Assembly: GCF_900637195.1 (NCBI RefSeq)
Contig: NZ_LR134356.1
Location: forward strand, 2,542,001-2,606,000
Direction: 5' to 3'
Origin: Mycolicibacterium aurum
Lineage (GTDB): Bacteria; Actinomycetota; Actinomycetes; Mycobacteriales; Mycobacteriaceae
Length of the DNA: 64,000 nucleotides
A program made the translations under genes and the position numbers. Positions 1-8,413 of the stretch are shown one piece after another; the stretch's first letter is position 1; every line of letters begins with the position of its first letter. The notes under the pieces are model-generated. The model saw nothing but the letters and a program-made list of their open reading frames with translations, was not told the origin of the DNA and did not search any database.

Positions 1-2
1 TG

Positions 3-668
3 GCCGCCCACGTGGGCGCGAGCCCGGGCGACTGCGTGTTCTTCTCGGCGGGGACAGCCAAGGCGGCGCGCGCCCTGTTGGGTGCCACGCGCATCGAAGT
101 GGCCAAGCGCCTCGAGCTGATCGACCCGGCGGCGTGGGCGTTCACCTGGGTGGTGGACTGGCCGCTGTTCGAGCCGGCCGACGATGCCACCGCCTCCGGG
201 GACGTCGCCGTCGGCTCGGGAGCCTGGACCGCGGTGCACCACGCGTTCACCGCGCCGAAGCCGGCGTCGCAGGAAACGTTCGACACCGACCCAGGCACCG
301 CTCTGGCCGACGCCTACGACATCGTGTGCAACGGCAACGAGATCGGCGGGGGTTCGATCCGTATCCATCGCCGCGACATCCAGGAGCGGGTGTTCGCCAT
401 GATGGGCATAGCCCCGGATGAAGCCCAGGACAAATTCGGATTCCTGTTGGACGCCTTCACCTTCGGCGCGCCACCGCACGGCGGCATCGCGTTCGGGTGG
501 GACCGCATCGTCGCCCTGCTCGCCGGCGTCGACTCGATCCGTGAGGTCATCGCGTTCCCGAAGTCCGGTGGCGGGGTCGACCCCTTGACCGACGCGCCCG
601 CGCCGATCACCGCGCAGCAGCGCAAGGAGTCGGGAATCGACGCGAAGCCGGGTAAACCCGGCGCGTAG
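3..668 (+). CDS. aspS: Aspartyl-tRNA synthetase, C-terminal part (5' end outside window)
   Basis: Charges tRNA(Asp) with aspartate in the cytoplasm; mycobacterial AspRS is generally of the type that also charges tRNA(Asn), for later amidation by GatCAB. The frame is open to the left edge, so about 221 residues are visible of a protein usually near 590. Seen here are the class II core stretch [11 protein letters not shown], the [17 protein letters not shown] segment typical of AspRS, and motif 3 as [17 protein letters not shown], whose Arg contacts ATP. The C-terminus is short and Ala/Gly/Pro-rich. A DUF4436 gene follows 38 bp later with its own putative promoter. Identity is certain; only the N-terminal anticodon-binding domain is missing, because of the window edge. 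Confidence 0.97.
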   Translation, partial: AAHVGASPGDCVFFSAGTAKAARALLGATRIEVAKRLELIDPAAWAFTWVVDWPLFEPADDATASGDVAVGSGAWTAVHHAFTAPKPASQETFDTDPGTALADAYDIVCNGNEIGGGSIRIHRRDIQERVFAMMGIAPDEAQDKFGFLLDAFTFGAPPHGGIAFGWDRIVALLAGVDSIREVIAFPKSGGGVDPLTDAPAPITAQQRKESGIDAKPGKPGA

Positions 669-694
669 TCGACGCCGGCGCGGGTTTGCCACGG

Positions 695-706
695 TACGAT
701 CCGCGC
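695..706 (+). promoter_or_regulatory. Putative leaderless promoter (-10 TACGAT) of the DUF4436 gene
   Basis: TACGAT at 695-700 fits the mycobacterial TANNNT -10 box and is followed after 6 nt by GTG at 707, so transcription could begin at the start codon. This favours GTG 707 over the in-frame TTG at 686. No Shine-Dalgarno sequence is seen. Confidence 0.5.
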
Positions 707-1639
707 GTGCAGCCTGAATCGAAGCCGGCGGCGAACGACAAGCCTGAGAAGCCACACTCATCCCGAGCGCTGAACGCCACCGTGCTGACCACCCTGGCCG
801 TGGTGATCGCGGTGTATGTCGGCGCGCTGGTGGGCTATCGGCTGCTGGAACAGCCGCCTCGCCCCTTCGAATTCACCGAGTCCTCGGTGATCGGAGAGAC
901 GGCGGTGATCATGCGACTGGGCAAGATAGAGACGGTCGAGAACAAGCTCACCGTCGACGTCCTCGTGCACCCGGATGTGGATGTACTCGGTACGGGGCCC
1001 GAGGCGGCCGCCAATCCGGTTGTGCGCCTGAGCTCGTGGACCGAGGACGGCGACCTGATCCACATGCACGACGACTTGAAGAGCAACGCCTCGACGGTCG
1101 AGCTCACGGCCGTGGGTGACCCCGACCACTGGCCGTTGGACACCTACGTCAGTAACACCATCGGCGTCGAGGTCTTCTACGGCGACGGCCCGAACCGCCG
1201 CAGTGTTCCGGCCGTCATCGTCGTCGCGGGCACGATCAACGGCTGGGACGTCGACAGCGACATGAAGACGCTGGCCGCTCCGTGGGGTCCGGTTCAGGCG
1301 GTGTCGTTTCACCTGGAGCGCACCCGCGGCGCGCACGCGGTCGATTTCGGGATTTTGCTCGTGCTCCTGGTGTTACCCGGAACCGCGTTGTTCGTGGCGA
1401 TCGAGATGCTGCTGAACCGGCGCAAGTTCCTGCCGCCTTTCATCACCTGGTACGCGGCGATGCTGTTCGCAGTCGTGCCATTGCGCAACATCCTTCCGGG
1501 TGCGCCGCCGACGGGTGCGTGGATCGACGTGGCGGTGATCCTGTGGGTCTTGCTCGCGCTGTCCGCCGCGATGGTCGTCTTCCTGGCGGCCTGGTGGCGG
1601 CAGACCAGATCAGAGGAACAAACCCGGCCGAAGGTGTAG
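707..1639 (+). CDS. DUF4436 family membrane protein
   Basis: A 310-residue integral membrane protein of unknown function. One hydrophobic helix lies near residues 24-46, followed by about 150 mostly polar residues that are probably outside the membrane, and then three hydrophobic helices in the last 100 residues, with basic RR/RK clusters between them. This topology and length match the DUF4436 family common in mycobacteria. GTG 707 is chosen because of the -10 box 6 nt upstream; TTG 686 would add seven residues. A Ddn-like gene starts 9 bp after the stop, suggesting co-transcription. No catalytic motif is visible and no function is proposed. Confidence 0.8.
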   Translation: MQPESKPAANDKPEKPHSSRALNATVLTTLAVVIAVYVGALVGYRLLEQPPRPFEFTESSVIGETAVIMRLGKIETVENKLTVDVLVHPDVDVLGTGPEAAANPVVRLSSWTEDGDLIHMHDDLKSNASTVELTAVGDPDHWPLDTYVSNTIGVEVFYGDGPNRRSVPAVIVVAGTINGWDVDSDMKTLAAPWGPVQAVSFHLERTRGAHAVDFGILLVLLVLPGTALFVAIEMLLNRRKFLPPFITWYAAMLFAVVPLRNILPGAPPTGAWIDVAVILWVLLALSAAMVVFLAAWWRQTRSEEQTRPKV

Positions 1640-1648
1640 AGCTGGATC

Positions 1649-2098
1649 ATGGCTGATTTCGACAAAGACAGACTGATCGCCGACACCGCGGCGCTCGACG
1701 AGTTCAACCGCAACATCGTCGAGGAGTTCCGCGCCAACGGCGGAAAGGTCGGCGGCCCGTTCGAGGGCGGCACGCTGCTACTGCTGCACACCACCGGCGC
1801 CAAGTCGGGCAAAACCCGGCTCTCTCCGCTGGCGTACCTGACGATCGACGACAGGATGCTGATCGTCGGGTCCTATGCCGGTGCCCCGAAACATCCGGCC
1901 TGGGTGCACAATCTGCGGGCTCATCCGCGGGCGTTCATCGAGATCGGCACCGAGGCCTACGATGTCGATGTCCGCGAACTGCCGGATGACGAACGCGACG
2001 CGATGTACCCGAAGCTGGTCGAACTCGCGCCGGTGTTCGCCGAATATCAGTCCAAGACGGCGCGGGCGATCCCGCTGTTCGAGCTCACCCGCGCCTGA
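1649..2098 (+). CDS. Ddn-like deazaflavin (F420)-dependent nitroreductase family protein
   Basis: A 149-residue protein of the split beta-barrel flavin/deazaflavin oxidoreductase group (Ddn/FDOR-A type), whose members use reduced F420 to reduce quinones, nitroimidazoles or other acceptors, often at the membrane. Diagnostic are GTLLLLHTTGAKSGKTRLSPL followed by the substrate and cofactor loop HPAWVHNLRAHPRAFIEIG. The length matches the family (about 140-160 residues). It starts 9 bp after the DUF4436 gene and converges on the thiolase gene with 17 bp between stops, in which no convincing terminator is visible. The physiological substrate cannot be read from the sequence. Confidence 0.87.
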   Translation: MADFDKDRLIADTAALDEFNRNIVEEFRANGGKVGGPFEGGTLLLLHTTGAKSGKTRLSPLAYLTIDDRMLIVGSYAGAPKHPAWVHNLRAHPRAFIEIGTEAYDVDVRELPDDERDAMYPKLVELAPVFAEYQSKTARAIPLFELTRA

Positions 2099-2115
2099 CC
2101 TGAACCCCGAGACGG

Positions 2116-3327
2116 TTACAGCCTTTCGATGATGGTGGCGTTCGCCATTCCGCCGGCCTCGCACATCGTCTGCAGGCCGTAGCGGCCGCCGCGCTGCGCC
2201 AGGGCGTTGACGAGGGTGGTCATGATCCGTGCGCCGCTGGCGCCGAGCGGGTGCCCGATCGCGATGGCGCCGCCGTTGACGTTCGTCCTGGCGAGGAGGT
2301 CGGAATCCGAGGCCCCGCCCAGCTCTTTCGCCCAGGACAGGACCACCGGGGCGAACGCCTCGTTGACCTCGAACAGGTCGATGTCGGACAGGGTCAGACC
2401 GGCTTTGCGCAAGACCTTCTCCGTCGCCGGAATGACGCCGGTGAGCATGTACAGCGGGTCCGAGCCGACCGCGACCGCGGTGTGGATCCGGGCCAACGGC
2501 CGCAGACCGAGCCGACGGGCTGTCGCACCGCTGGTGATCATCACCGCGGCGCTGCCATCCGACAGCGGTGACGAGTTGCCTGCGGTGATCTCCCAGCCGA
2601 TCTGCGGGAACCGCGCGCCGATGGCCTCGTTGTAGAACGCGGGCCGCAAGCCGGCCAGCGTCTCGACGCCTGTGTCGGGACGGATGATCTCGTCGGCCGA
2701 AAGGCCGGCGATCGGAGCCAGCTCGGTGTCGAAGAGGCCGTCCTTGGTGGCTCGTGCGGCCTTCTGATGGCTCTCGGCGGAGAACTCGTCGAGCTGGGTG
2801 CGGGACAGGTTCCACTTCGCGGCGATCAGTTCGGCGCTGATGCCCTGGGCCACCAGCCCGTCGGGATAGCGGGCGCCCATGTCGAGGCCGAAGGGGTTGC
2901 TGCCGGGCAGCACCGACGAGCCCATGGGGACGCGGCTCATCGACTCCACCCCGGCGGCGACGACGATATCGTAGGCGCCGGCCAGGACGCCCTGGGCGGC
3001 GAAGCTGAGGGCCTGCTGGCTACTGCCGCACTGACGGTCGACCGTGGTGCCGGGAACGCTTTCCGGGAAACCGGCGCCCAGCAACGCATTCCGGGCGATG
3101 TTGACCGCCTGGTCGCCCACCTGGGTCACCGCACCGGCGATGACGTCGTCGATGTCGGCCGGATCAACCCCGGTGCGCTGTACGAGCTCGCGCAGGCTGT
3201 GAGCCAGCAGATCGGCAGGCAACACCTCGTGCAGTGCGCCACTGGCCTTGCCCTTACCGATCGGGGTTCGGACGGCACCCACGATGACGGCATCGCGGTC
3301 CTGATACGGCGTCACATGTTCAGCCAT
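2116..3327 (-). CDS. Thiolase (acetyl-CoA C-acyltransferase)
   Basis: Cleaves 3-ketoacyl-CoA with CoA to acetyl-CoA and a shortened acyl-CoA, or condenses two acyl-CoAs; this degradative type usually ends a beta-oxidation round. The 403-residue length is typical. The nucleophile is Cys100 in DRQCGSSQQA, the base is His359 in GHPLGASGA, and the second Cys is Cys389 in MCEAGGMANA, so the active site is complete. The start at 3327 has a strong GAGGAGG ribosome site. It is divergent from an HxlR regulator and shares with it a 96 bp intergenic region containing an inverted repeat. No other beta-oxidation gene is adjacent, so the substrate (fatty acid, sterol side chain or other) is unknown. Confidence 0.92.
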   Translation of the reverse strand: MAEHVTPYQDRDAVIVGAVRTPIGKGKASGALHEVLPADLLAHSLRELVQRTGVDPADIDDVIAGAVTQVGDQAVNIARNALLGAGFPESVPGTTVDRQCGSSQQALSFAAQGVLAGAYDIVVAAGVESMSRVPMGSSVLPGSNPFGLDMGARYPDGLVAQGISAELIAAKWNLSRTQLDEFSAESHQKAARATKDGLFDTELAPIAGLSADEIIRPDTGVETLAGLRPAFYNEAIGARFPQIGWEITAGNSSPLSDGSAAVMITSGATARRLGLRPLARIHTAVAVGSDPLYMLTGVIPATEKVLRKAGLTLSDIDLFEVNEAFAPVVLSWAKELGGASDSDLLARTNVNGGAIAIGHPLGASGARIMTTLVNALAQRGGRYGLQTMCEAGGMANATIIERL

Positions 3328-3350
3328 GATGGTCCTCCTCAGACTCGTCG

Positions 3351-3374
3351 CTGAGTACTACTCTCTATACTCAG
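3351..3374. promoter_or_regulatory. Putative operator between thiolase and hxlR-like gene
   Basis: A perfect 7-bp inverted repeat, CTGAGTA (3351-3357) and TACTCAG (3368-3374), is separated by 10 bp, giving about 1.5 helical turns between half-site centres. It lies 24 bp upstream of the thiolase start and within the shared promoter region. A second palindrome, ACCTAGGT, follows near 3382-3389. Binding by the divergent HxlR protein is an inference. Confidence 0.4.
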
Positions 3375-3423
3375 ATGTAACACCTAGGTTTAGTAACAAC
3401 AACCCAGCTCGGGAGTGATCTAC

Positions 3424-3912
3424 ATGACAGTCCTGCAAGGACCGCTGATCGACCGCATGGCGTGGTCGGCGGTGGGTCGGTGTCCGATCGAGAAGACGAT
3501 GGCACTGGTCGGCACCAAGTCGGCGATGCTGCTCATGCGGGAGGCCTACTACGGCACCACGCGCTTCGACGACTTCGCACGGCGCGTCGGCATCACCAAG
3601 GCCGCCGCGTCGACGCGGCTGTCCGAGCTCGTCGAGGTGGGGCTACTGACCAAACGTCCCTACCGGGAGCCCGGTCAGCGGGTCCGCGACGAGTACGTCC
3701 TGACCGAGGCGGGGACCGAGTTCATGCCCGTCGTATGGGCGATGTTCGAATGGGGACGCAAACACCTCGACGACACTCCGCTGCGCCTCACCCATCTCGG
3801 GTGCGGTGCACAGGCCGGCGTCGACATCGTCTGCGCCGAAGGGCATTCGGTACCGCCGGACGAACTCGGGGTGCGGATGGTCAGGAGGAGCGCCGACGGC
3901 GGCTCCTCCTGA
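3424..3912 (+). CDS. HxlR family winged-helix transcriptional regulator
   Basis: A 162-residue DNA-binding regulator. The N-terminal half carries the HxlR signature: a Cys in the GRCPIEKTMALVG stretch, then a winged helix covering FDDFARRVGITKAAASTRL, ELVEVGLLTKRPYR and the wing RDEYVLTEAG. The C-terminal tail has two further Cys (LGCGAQ and VCAEGH) and could sense a ligand or redox state. ATG 3424 is chosen because GGGAG lies 8 nt upstream; a GTG at 3415 is also in frame. Divergence from the thiolase gene over a shared palindrome suggests it controls that gene and itself. The end of the coding region is part of a strong terminator hairpin. Confidence 0.88.
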   Translation: MTVLQGPLIDRMAWSAVGRCPIEKTMALVGTKSAMLLMREAYYGTTRFDDFARRVGITKAAASTRLSELVEVGLLTKRPYREPGQRVRDEYVLTEAGTEFMPVVWAMFEWGRKHLDDTPLRLTHLGCGAQAGVDIVCAEGHSVPPDELGVRMVRRSADGGSS

Positions 3913-3914
3913 CC
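3879..3914. terminator. Bidirectional terminator hairpin overlapping the end of the hxlR-like gene
   Basis: Perfect 13-bp inverted repeat, GGTCAGGAGGAGC (3879-3891) and GCTCCTCCTGACC (3902-3914), with a further 3-bp inner stem. The hxlR-like stop codon (3910-3912) lies inside the 3' arm. It sits between two convergent genes and lacks a strong T-run, which is common in mycobacteria. Confidence 0.75.
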
Positions 3915-3923
3915 GGAGGCCGT

Positions 3924-4745
3924 CTACGCCAGGCCGGCGCGGAACTCCCTTGCGGCGCCCATGAGTTCCTCGACGCGCGACTTCTCGGCGGCGTTGCCGA
4001 ACACGCCGTCCTTCTTGAAGTAGGTCCCGACGACCGCGCCGTCGGCGACGCTCAGTTGTGCCGCCACGTTGTCGGCGCGCACGCCGGTGTTGACGAACAC
4101 CGGGACTTCGCCTGCCGCTGACTTGACCACGCGTACCGCCTCGGTGTCGGTCGGAGACCCTGCGGTGGCGCCCGACACGCAGATGGCGTCCGGTAGGGTC
4201 GCGAACACGGTGGTCCGGGTGATGGATGCCAGATCGCGGCCGGCCAGATACTGAGCCGACTCCGGGACGATGTTGAACAGCAGCTTCACGTGAGATCCGC
4301 CGACCCTGGCCCGGTGGCGCGCGGTCTCGCCGACGTTGGTGTCCCACAACCCGAAATCGCTGGCGTAGACACCGGTGAAGATCTCGCGAACGAACTTCGC
4401 CCCGGTGGCCACAGCGAGATCGATCGAGGCGCGACCGTCCCACAACACGTTGACGCCATAGGGCACCGAGATGTCGGGCAGGAGTTCGCCGATGATCCGG
4501 GCCATCGTGATCGCGGTGATCGGTTCGGTCTTGGTCAGGTACGGCAGGCTGAACTCGTTGCTGACCATGACCCCGTCGACGCCGCCGCTCTGCAACGCCT
4601 CCAGTTCGGTGCGCGCCCGGTTGACGACGGCCGCGATACCTCCTGCGGAGTCGTAGCCGGGGTCACCGGGCAGAGCGCTGAGGTGGAGCATGGCGATGAC
4701 GGGTTTCGTGACGTTGAAAACCTCGTCGAGCCAGGTGGTGGTCAC
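3924..4745 (-). CDS. BtpA/SgcQ family protein, last gene of sugar operon
   Basis: A 273-residue TIM-barrel-like protein of the BtpA family. Cyanobacterial BtpA affects photosystem I biogenesis, while bacterial relatives such as SgcQ sit in sugar operons without a proven reaction. The hallmark HLSALPGDPG occurs near the N-terminus, with GVDGVMVSNEFSLPY, VPYGVNVLWD, the central FVREIFTGVYASDFG and the late VFVNTGVRADNV segment, which resembles a phosphate-binding barrel loop. GTG 4745 is used because family homology begins there and AAAGG precedes it; the open frame upstream is unrelated. It is the promoter-distal gene of the FGGY kinase/ABC importer/SDR operon. A catabolic role (isomerase, epimerase or aldolase on the phosphorylated sugar) is inference. 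Confidence 0.83.
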   Translation of the reverse strand: MTTTWLDEVFNVTKPVIAMLHLSALPGDPGYDSAGGIAAVVNRARTELEALQSGGVDGVMVSNEFSLPYLTKTEPITAITMARIIGELLPDISVPYGVNVLWDGRASIDLAVATGAKFVREIFTGVYASDFGLWDTNVGETARHRARVGGSHVKLLFNIVPESAQYLAGRDLASITRTTVFATLPDAICVSGATAGSPTDTEAVRVVKSAAGEVPVFVNTGVRADNVAAQLSVADGAVVGTYFKKDGVFGNAAEKSRVEELMGAAREFRAGLA

Positions 4746-4791
4746 TGCGTGCCTTTCTCTTTTGTGATGCGTGGGAAGCGTTCTCGATCGG

Positions 4792-5556
4792 TCAGTCCAT
4801 GTATGCGCCGCCGTTGACGGCAAGTGCCTCACCGGTGATGAAGCGCGCGTCGTCGGAGAGTAGGAACGCCACGGCGCGGGCGACGTCGTCGGCCTGTTCC
4901 AGGCGTCCCAGCGGCGTGTCGGCGATCATCATCGCCCGCACACCGTCGGGCGTGGTGCCGCGAAGCTCGGCTTCCCACTGCAACTCCCGCGACTGCATGG
5001 GGGTTTCGACAAAGCCCGGGCACACGCAATTGACGGTGATGCCGTGCTCGCCGAGCTCGTAGGCCATCGCCTGGGTCAGTCCCACCACGCCGAACTTGGA
5101 TGCGACGTAGTCCGACAGGAACGGCACCCGGCCCTGCTTGCCCGCCATCGACGCCGTGTTGACGATCGTTCCACCGACACTGGATCGGACCATCTCCCGG
5201 GCGGCCGCCTGACCGCACACGAACACGCCTTTGAGGTTGACGTCGAGGGTCTGCTGGTACCGCTCGATGGGCGCATCGAGGAAACGGTGCATGAACGAGA
5301 TGCCCGCATTGCTCACCCACGCGTCGAGCCCGTGCCGTTCGGCGATGTCGGAGGCCACCCCTGCCGCGGCCTCGGGTGAGGTGACGTCCAGCATCGTCGA
5401 CTCGTGCCCTGCCCCCGGAAGGCCGGCCGCGACCTCACGTGCGGCGGCGCCATCGACATCGGTGACGACGACCCGCCAATCCCGTTGTGCGAGAAGGGTG
5501 GCAATGGCGCGTCCGATGCCGGATCCCGCGCCGGTCACCACGACTGTTCTGGTCAT
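4792..5556 (-). CDS. SDR family dehydrogenase, probably polyol/sugar
   Basis: A 254-residue classical short-chain dehydrogenase/reductase. The Rossmann motif is TGAGSGIG near the N-terminus, followed by the acidic VTDVDG loop, which favours NAD over NADP. Then come the NAG motif in WVSNAGISF, the Ser in NTASMAG, catalytic Tyr and Lys in DYVASKFG, and the PGFVETPM loop. ATG 5556 is preceded by GAGGTG at good spacing; a GTG twelve bases earlier overlaps that ribosome site and is less likely. It lies between the ABC ATPase and the BtpA gene of the sugar operon, suggesting oxidation of the imported polyol to the ketose used by the FGGY kinase. The substrate is not identifiable. Confidence 0.9.
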   Translation of the reverse strand: MTRTVVVTGAGSGIGRAIATLLAQRDWRVVVTDVDGAAAREVAAGLPGAGHESTMLDVTSPEAAAGVASDIAERHGLDAWVSNAGISFMHRFLDAPIERYQQTLDVNLKGVFVCGQAAAREMVRSSVGGTIVNTASMAGKQGRVPFLSDYVASKFGVVGLTQAMAYELGEHGITVNCVCPGFVETPMQSRELQWEAELRGTTPDGVRAMMIADTPLGRLEQADDVARAVAFLLSDDARFITGEALAVNGGAYMD

Positions 5557-5586
5557 CAGTGGCTGCACCTCATCAGTGATTACGTC

Positions 5587-6660
5587 CTATCTGTTGTTCG
5601 AACCAACGAGGCGTTGGCCGGTGGTGGGGTCGAAGAGATGGGTGGCACCCGGTCTGACGGCCAGGTCGACCGCGGTGCCCTCGGTGATTCCGGCCAGACG
5701 CGAGGACTCCACCACGCTGGTGAGTGTGGTGCCCCGGGCCTCGATCGTGACGATGGCGCGGGGGCCGAGGTGTTCGATCAGGGACACCCGCGCGGCCGCG
5801 TCGTCCTCGGACAGCGTGGGCAGCAGGTCATCCGGCCGGACACCGAGCGTCACCGGACCGCGACCGGCGTCCGCATCGACGGTGAGCGTGAAACCGCTGG
5901 GGAGCGTGAACGTCTCACCCGAGAGCTCGCCGTCGACAAGGTTCATCTTCGGGCTTCCGACGAAGGCGGCGACGAAGGTGTCTGCCGGCGTGCCGTAGAC
6001 CTCCTGTGGCGTGCCCTGCTGGGCGATCTTCCCGTCGCGCATCACGACCATCCGGTCGGACAGCGTCATCGCCTCTTCCTGGTCGTGGGTGACATAGACC
6101 GACGTGATACCCAGTCGCCGCTGGATCTGCAGCAGCTCGGTTCTGGTCTCGACGCGAAGCTTGGCGTCCAGATTGCTCAGCGGCTCGTCGAACAGGAACA
6201 CCGACGGCTCCCGGATGATGGCCCGCCCGATGGCCACCCGTTGTTGCTGGCCGCCGCTGAGGTCCTTGGGTTTGCGGTTCATCAGCTTGCCCAGGCCAAG
6301 GGATTCGCCGATCTCGGTGGCGCGGGTCACGGCGGCACGTCGCGGGGTCCTGTTGGCGCGCAACGGGAAAGCGATGTTCTCCAGCACGCTCAGGTGCGGG
6401 TACAGGGCGTAGTTCTGGAACACCATCGCGATATCACGCTCGCGCGGCTGCAGATTCGTGATATCGCGGTCACCGATGGTGATGGTGCCGGAGGTTACCG
6501 TCTCGAGGCCGGCCAGCATCCGCAGCGAGGTGGACTTGCCGCAGCCGGACGGGCCGACCAGCACGGTGAACGAGCCGTCGGGGAGCTCCAGATCGAGGTC
6601 ACTGACGACGGCGGCGTCTCCGTACGACTTGTTGACGCCGGCGAATCTGACGGTTGCCAT
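5587..6660 (-). CDS. Sugar ABC transporter ATP-binding protein (UgpC/MsmK/MalK type)
   Basis: The cytoplasmic ATPase that drives the importer encoded just upstream. The 357-residue length is typical of the CUT1 group. Walker A is GPSGCGKST (residues 36-44), the Q-loop is MVFQNYALYPHL, the ABC signature is LSGGQQQRVAIGRAI, Walker B is VFLFDEPLSNLD, and the switch His is in YVTHDQEEAMT. A C-terminal regulatory TOBE-like domain follows (SPKMNLVDGELSG and VTLGVRPDDL). The gene starts 18 bp after the second permease stop. Such ATPases can serve several importers, but position here indicates service to this one. Confidence 0.95.
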   Translation of the reverse strand: MATVRFAGVNKSYGDAAVVSDLDLELPDGSFTVLVGPSGCGKSTSLRMLAGLETVTSGTITIGDRDITNLQPRERDIAMVFQNYALYPHLSVLENIAFPLRANRTPRRAAVTRATEIGESLGLGKLMNRKPKDLSGGQQQRVAIGRAIIREPSVFLFDEPLSNLDAKLRVETRTELLQIQRRLGITSVYVTHDQEEAMTLSDRMVVMRDGKIAQQGTPQEVYGTPADTFVAAFVGSPKMNLVDGELSGETFTLPSGFTLTVDADAGRGPVTLGVRPDDLLPTLSEDDAAARVSLIEHLGPRAIVTIEARGTTLTSVVESSRLAGITEGTAVDLAVRPGATHLFDPTTGQRLVGSNNR

Positions 6661-6678
6661 GAAAGCGTTTACCTTCTC

Positions 6679-7494
6679 CTAGAACTTCACCGCGCCGCCG
6701 CTGATGCCCTGCACCAGCTTGCGTTGGATGAAGAAGCTCGCGATGACGACGGGAACGACCGCGATGAGGATCGCCGCGCTCATCGAGCCGATCTGTACCC
6801 CGCGGAATGTGTTGAACCCTGCGATGGCGACCGGCAGGATAGCGGCCTTGCCCGGGGCCAGGATGAGTCCGTAAAACAGGTCGTTCCACGACAGCGTGAA
6901 CCCGAAGATGGCCGCGGCGCCGATGCCGGGCAGGACCTGGGGCAGTACCACCAGCCGGAACGCAGCGAACCGGCTGAATCCGTCGACCTGTGCCTGCTCC
7001 TCCAGGGAGCGGGGAACCGCCTCGAAGAACCCGATCAGGAACCAGGTGACCACGGGCAGAACGAAACTCAAATGCGCGAAGATCACCGGGACCAGCGTGT
7101 CGGTCAGCCGCAGCGCATAGGCCATCGTCAGGAACGGAAAGACCAGCACCGCCGGGGGCAGCACCTGGGCGGCGAGCATGCCGAAGCGGGTGAGCGTGCC
7201 GCCCGCCCGGAATCGCGCGATCGCGTACGCGCCCATGCTGCCCACGACCACGCTGAGGCCGACGGTCACCAGCGCCACCAGTGCGCTACGGCCCGCAGCG
7301 GACAGGATGTCCGAGTCCAAGACGTTGCGCCACGCCGTGAAATCCGGCGCGAAGGCGACCAGGAACGGATCATTGAGTTGGACAGGTGTTTTCACGCTCG
7401 CCAAGGCGATCCAGACGATCGGGAACAGCACCGTGATGCCGGCCGCCCACAGCAGTGTCACCCGCAACGCGGTGACCAGGGAAGAACGGTTCAT
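6679..7494 (-). CDS. Carbohydrate ABC transporter permease (MalG-like)
   Basis: One of two inner-membrane subunits of a CUT1 sugar importer. The 271-residue protein has six hydrophobic segments, the first starting close to the N-terminus (LLWAAGITVLFPIVWIAL), and the EAA loop EEQAQVDGFSRFAAFRLVVLP that docks on the ATPase. It ends in GISGGAVKF, the C-terminus typical of MalG-type permeases. ATG 7494 overlaps the stop of the upstream permease by 4 bp (ATGA), indicating translational coupling; an in-frame extension further upstream is only the shadow of that gene. Confidence 0.94.
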   Translation of the reverse strand: MNRSSLVTALRVTLLWAAGITVLFPIVWIALASVKTPVQLNDPFLVAFAPDFTAWRNVLDSDILSAAGRSALVALVTVGLSVVVGSMGAYAIARFRAGGTLTRFGMLAAQVLPPAVLVFPFLTMAYALRLTDTLVPVIFAHLSFVLPVVTWFLIGFFEAVPRSLEEQAQVDGFSRFAAFRLVVLPQVLPGIGAAAIFGFTLSWNDLFYGLILAPGKAAILPVAIAGFNTFRGVQIGSMSAAILIAVVPVVIASFFIQRKLVQGISGGAVKF

Positions 7495-8363
7495 CGCGCT
7501 CCGGCCCTCCTCGTTCTCTCCATCCGGCGGAACGCGATGACGATCACGGCCAGCACCAGAATCAGGACCACGAACGCCATCGACGACGCCGACCCGAGCC
7601 GGAAGAACTGAATCCCGGTCTGGTAGATGAAGTACTGCAGCGTCTCGGTTTCGGTGCCGGGACCACCGCGGGTGGTGGCGAACACGTACTCGAACACCTT
7701 CATCGCGTCGAGGCTGCGCAGCAGGATCGCCACCACGAGCACGGGAGCCAGCAGCGGCAGGATCACCCGGCGCAGCACATACAGCCCGCCCGCGCCGTCC
7801 ACCCGCGCGGCGTCCAGTGGCTCCTTGGGAATCGATTCCAGGCCGGCGAGCAGCAGCAGCACCATGAACGGCGTCCACTGCCACACGTCGATGAACGCCA
7901 GCGTGTACAGGGCGCGGCCGGGGCCGAAGAAGTCGTAGTCGACCCCGATCGTGCGCAGCATCGCCGGGATGGCCCCGAGTTGGTCGTTGAGCAGGAACCG
8001 GAACGTCAGCCCGACCGCGATCGGGGTGATGAACATCGGCGCCAGCAGCATCGACCGGGTGAGATCCCGTGCCCAGCGCTGCTTCTGCAGTGCCAACGCA
8101 ATAGCGAGCCCGATCACCAGCTCGAAGCCGACGGCGACCACGACGTAGAGCGCGGTGGTTCCGAAGGCGTGCCAGAACGACCCGTCGGCGAACGTGGCCA
8201 GGTAGTTGTCGGCGCCCACCACCGCGGGCGCTCCCCGGTCGGTCAGCTTGTAGTCGGTGACGCTCAGGTAGGCCGCGTAGACCAGAGGGAAACCGACCAC
8301 CCCGACGAAGAGGGCAACGAGGGGGGCGACCATACCGTGCTGAAATTTCAGAGGGGATTTCAC
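7491..8363 (-). CDS. Carbohydrate ABC transporter permease (MalF-like)
   Basis: The second membrane subunit of the importer. The 290-residue protein has six predicted hydrophobic helices, beginning with VAPLVALFVGVVGFPLVYAAY, and an EAA loop PLDAARVDGAGGLYVLRRVI. GTG 8363 is chosen because homology to other permeases begins just after it and AAAGGAG lies upstream; the longer open frame before it is low-complexity Arg/Gly shadow sequence. It starts 50 bp after the substrate-binding protein and overlaps the next permease by 4 bp. Confidence 0.93.
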   Translation of the reverse strand: MKSPLKFQHGMVAPLVALFVGVVGFPLVYAAYLSVTDYKLTDRGAPAVVGADNYLATFADGSFWHAFGTTALYVVVAVGFELVIGLAIALALQKQRWARDLTRSMLLAPMFITPIAVGLTFRFLLNDQLGAIPAMLRTIGVDYDFFGPGRALYTLAFIDVWQWTPFMVLLLLAGLESIPKEPLDAARVDGAGGLYVLRRVILPLLAPVLVVAILLRSLDAMKVFEYVFATTRGGPGTETETLQYFIYQTGIQFFRLGSASSMAFVVLILVLAVIVIAFRRMERTRRAGAR

Positions 8364-8413
8364 GGCAGGTCTTCGCTCCTTTCGCGGGGTGGTCGGTTTC
8401 CGGATGGGGGGCG

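Noticed and set aside
5404..7611. Long plus-strand open frame (735 codons)
   Set aside because: It lies opposite the SDR, ABC ATPase and permease genes, which have full family motifs. Its translation is rich in Gly, Asp, His and Arg without domains, as expected of a high-GC shadow.
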